This document shows, piece after piece, positions 48,298 to 48,689 of a DNA stretch of 48,689 nucleotides. The stretch is from IMG/VR virus record IMGVR_UViG_3300024895_000007, positions 1-48,689 of that record, one strand, 5' to 3'. The notes beneath the pieces were generated by a model, which saw nothing but the letters and a program-made list of their open reading frames with translations, searched no databases and had not been told where the DNA came from. The first letter of the stretch is position 1. The number at the start of each line of letters is the position of its first letter. Made by a program: the position numbers and the translations under genes. Source of the stretch: a virus.

Positions 48298-48689
48298 CTA
48301 GGCGACCCGCTTCCGCTCGGCCTCGGCCGCGTCGCGCTCGGCCTTCCGCGCAAGCGCTGCCTTGATGACGATGTCCTTCCTCCGGGCGTCATCCGCAGCG
48401 AGCGCTTCCCTCGCCGCGGCGAGGGAAGCCGCGGCGACCGGGTCGGCGGCGGGCGGAGGTGGCAGGGCAGGCGGAGTGGGGAGGTCGCTGAAGACGGGCT
48501 CAGGCTCGGACTCGTCTCGCCGCGCGATGACGCTGCGGATCGTCTCGAAGACCTTGGCGTCGGAGCCCCATGCCTCGATCTTGATGGCTCCGTCGGTGAA
48601 GAGCTCGATCGCGAGGGCCTTCTCCAGGCCGGGGGATCGGTTGCCGTTTTCCCAGTCCAGCCACGTCGGGTGCTTCACCCCGACGGCGT
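48298..48689 (-). CDS. XRE-family HTH regulator, partial (cut by right edge)
   Basis: The visible N-terminal sequence AVGVKHPTWLDWENGNRSPG then EKALAIELFTDGAI is the second half of a Cro/CI helix-turn-helix (turn plus DWENG motif). The start lies outside the window, and the GTG at 48678 is internal. A long Ala/Glu/Arg-rich helical tail follows (AREALAADDARRKD). It is at the head of the early operon and is probably its regulator. Confidence 0.65.
   Translation of the reverse strand, partial: AVGVKHPTWLDWENGNRSPGLEKALAIELFTDGAIKIEAWGSDAKVFETIRSVIARRDESEPEPVFSDLPTPPALPPPPAADPVAAASLAAAREALAADDARRKDIVIKAALARKAERDAAEAERKRVA

Noticed and set aside
1-48689. CRISPR array
   Set aside because: No regularly spaced direct repeats of 24-40 bases with unique spacers were seen. 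The tandem repeats found are 9-11 bases without spacers.
1-48689. Mu-type transposase or insertion sequence
   Set aside because: Head and tail genes are Mu-like, but no DDE transposase, MuB-like ATPase or terminal repeats are visible.

Overview
The window is a GC-rich (roughly 70 percent G+C) stretch of a temperate, contractile-tailed (myovirus) phage or prophage. The virion genes follow the phage Mu order: small and large terminase, DUF935 portal, Mu I-type protease with a nested scaffold start, DUF2190 decoration protein, major capsid, gp36/gp37-like proteins, sheath, tube, tail chaperone, tape measure, gp43- to gp48-like baseplate. No Mu transposase is visible. A primase-helicase and other replication genes take its place, so the phage probably replicates by its own fork and packages by terminase. 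A MopE-like Cys/Asp-rich lipoprotein, the very high GC and the codon use suggest a Myxococcota host. That is inference.

Layout, left to right. 1-3774 (+ strand): a tRNA T-arm-like sequence at the left edge (possible attachment site), a DNA methyltransferase whose 3' end holds a 97-bp perfect inverted repeat, two HTH regulators and several small proteins. 3775-6464 (- strand): a translationally coupled string of small genes ending in a HAD phosphatase, headed by an operator/promoter region and a DUF1778-type ribbon-helix-helix protein. 6628-10953 (- strand): lysis and host-interaction genes (small membrane proteins, a peptidoglycan-binding protein, lipoproteins, a papain-like peptidase, DUF6527, an Acb2/Tad1-like cyclic-nucleotide sponge, a holin candidate). 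10950-13783: tail-fibre-like and gp48-like genes. 13881-16871: accessory cargo inserted inside the baseplate cluster (GNAT toxin-like acetyltransferase, TPR protein, small genes on both strands, MopE-like lipoprotein). 16872-31532: baseplate, tail and head genes. 31575-36668: protease/scaffold, portal, terminases. 36672-48689 (- strand): primase-helicase, DinG-like helicase, VRR-NUC nuclease, SF2 helicase, dATP/dGTP diphosphohydrolase, DEDD exonuclease, Myb/SANT-like DNA-binding protein and small early genes, ending in an HTH regulator cut by the right edge.

From 48.7 kb down to 3.8 kb almost all genes run on the minus strand and are chained by GTGA, ATGA or TGATG stop/start overlaps, as in a phage with long early-to-late transcripts. 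The exceptions (15516-15752 and 15987-16871 on +, and the left-end genes) mark accessory or lysogeny functions. Best candidates for new biology are the palindromic element in the methyltransferase gene, the GNAT-TPR pair inside the baseplate cluster, the ribbon-helix-helix operator circuit at 6.2-6.5 kb and the Acb2-like anti-defence gene.
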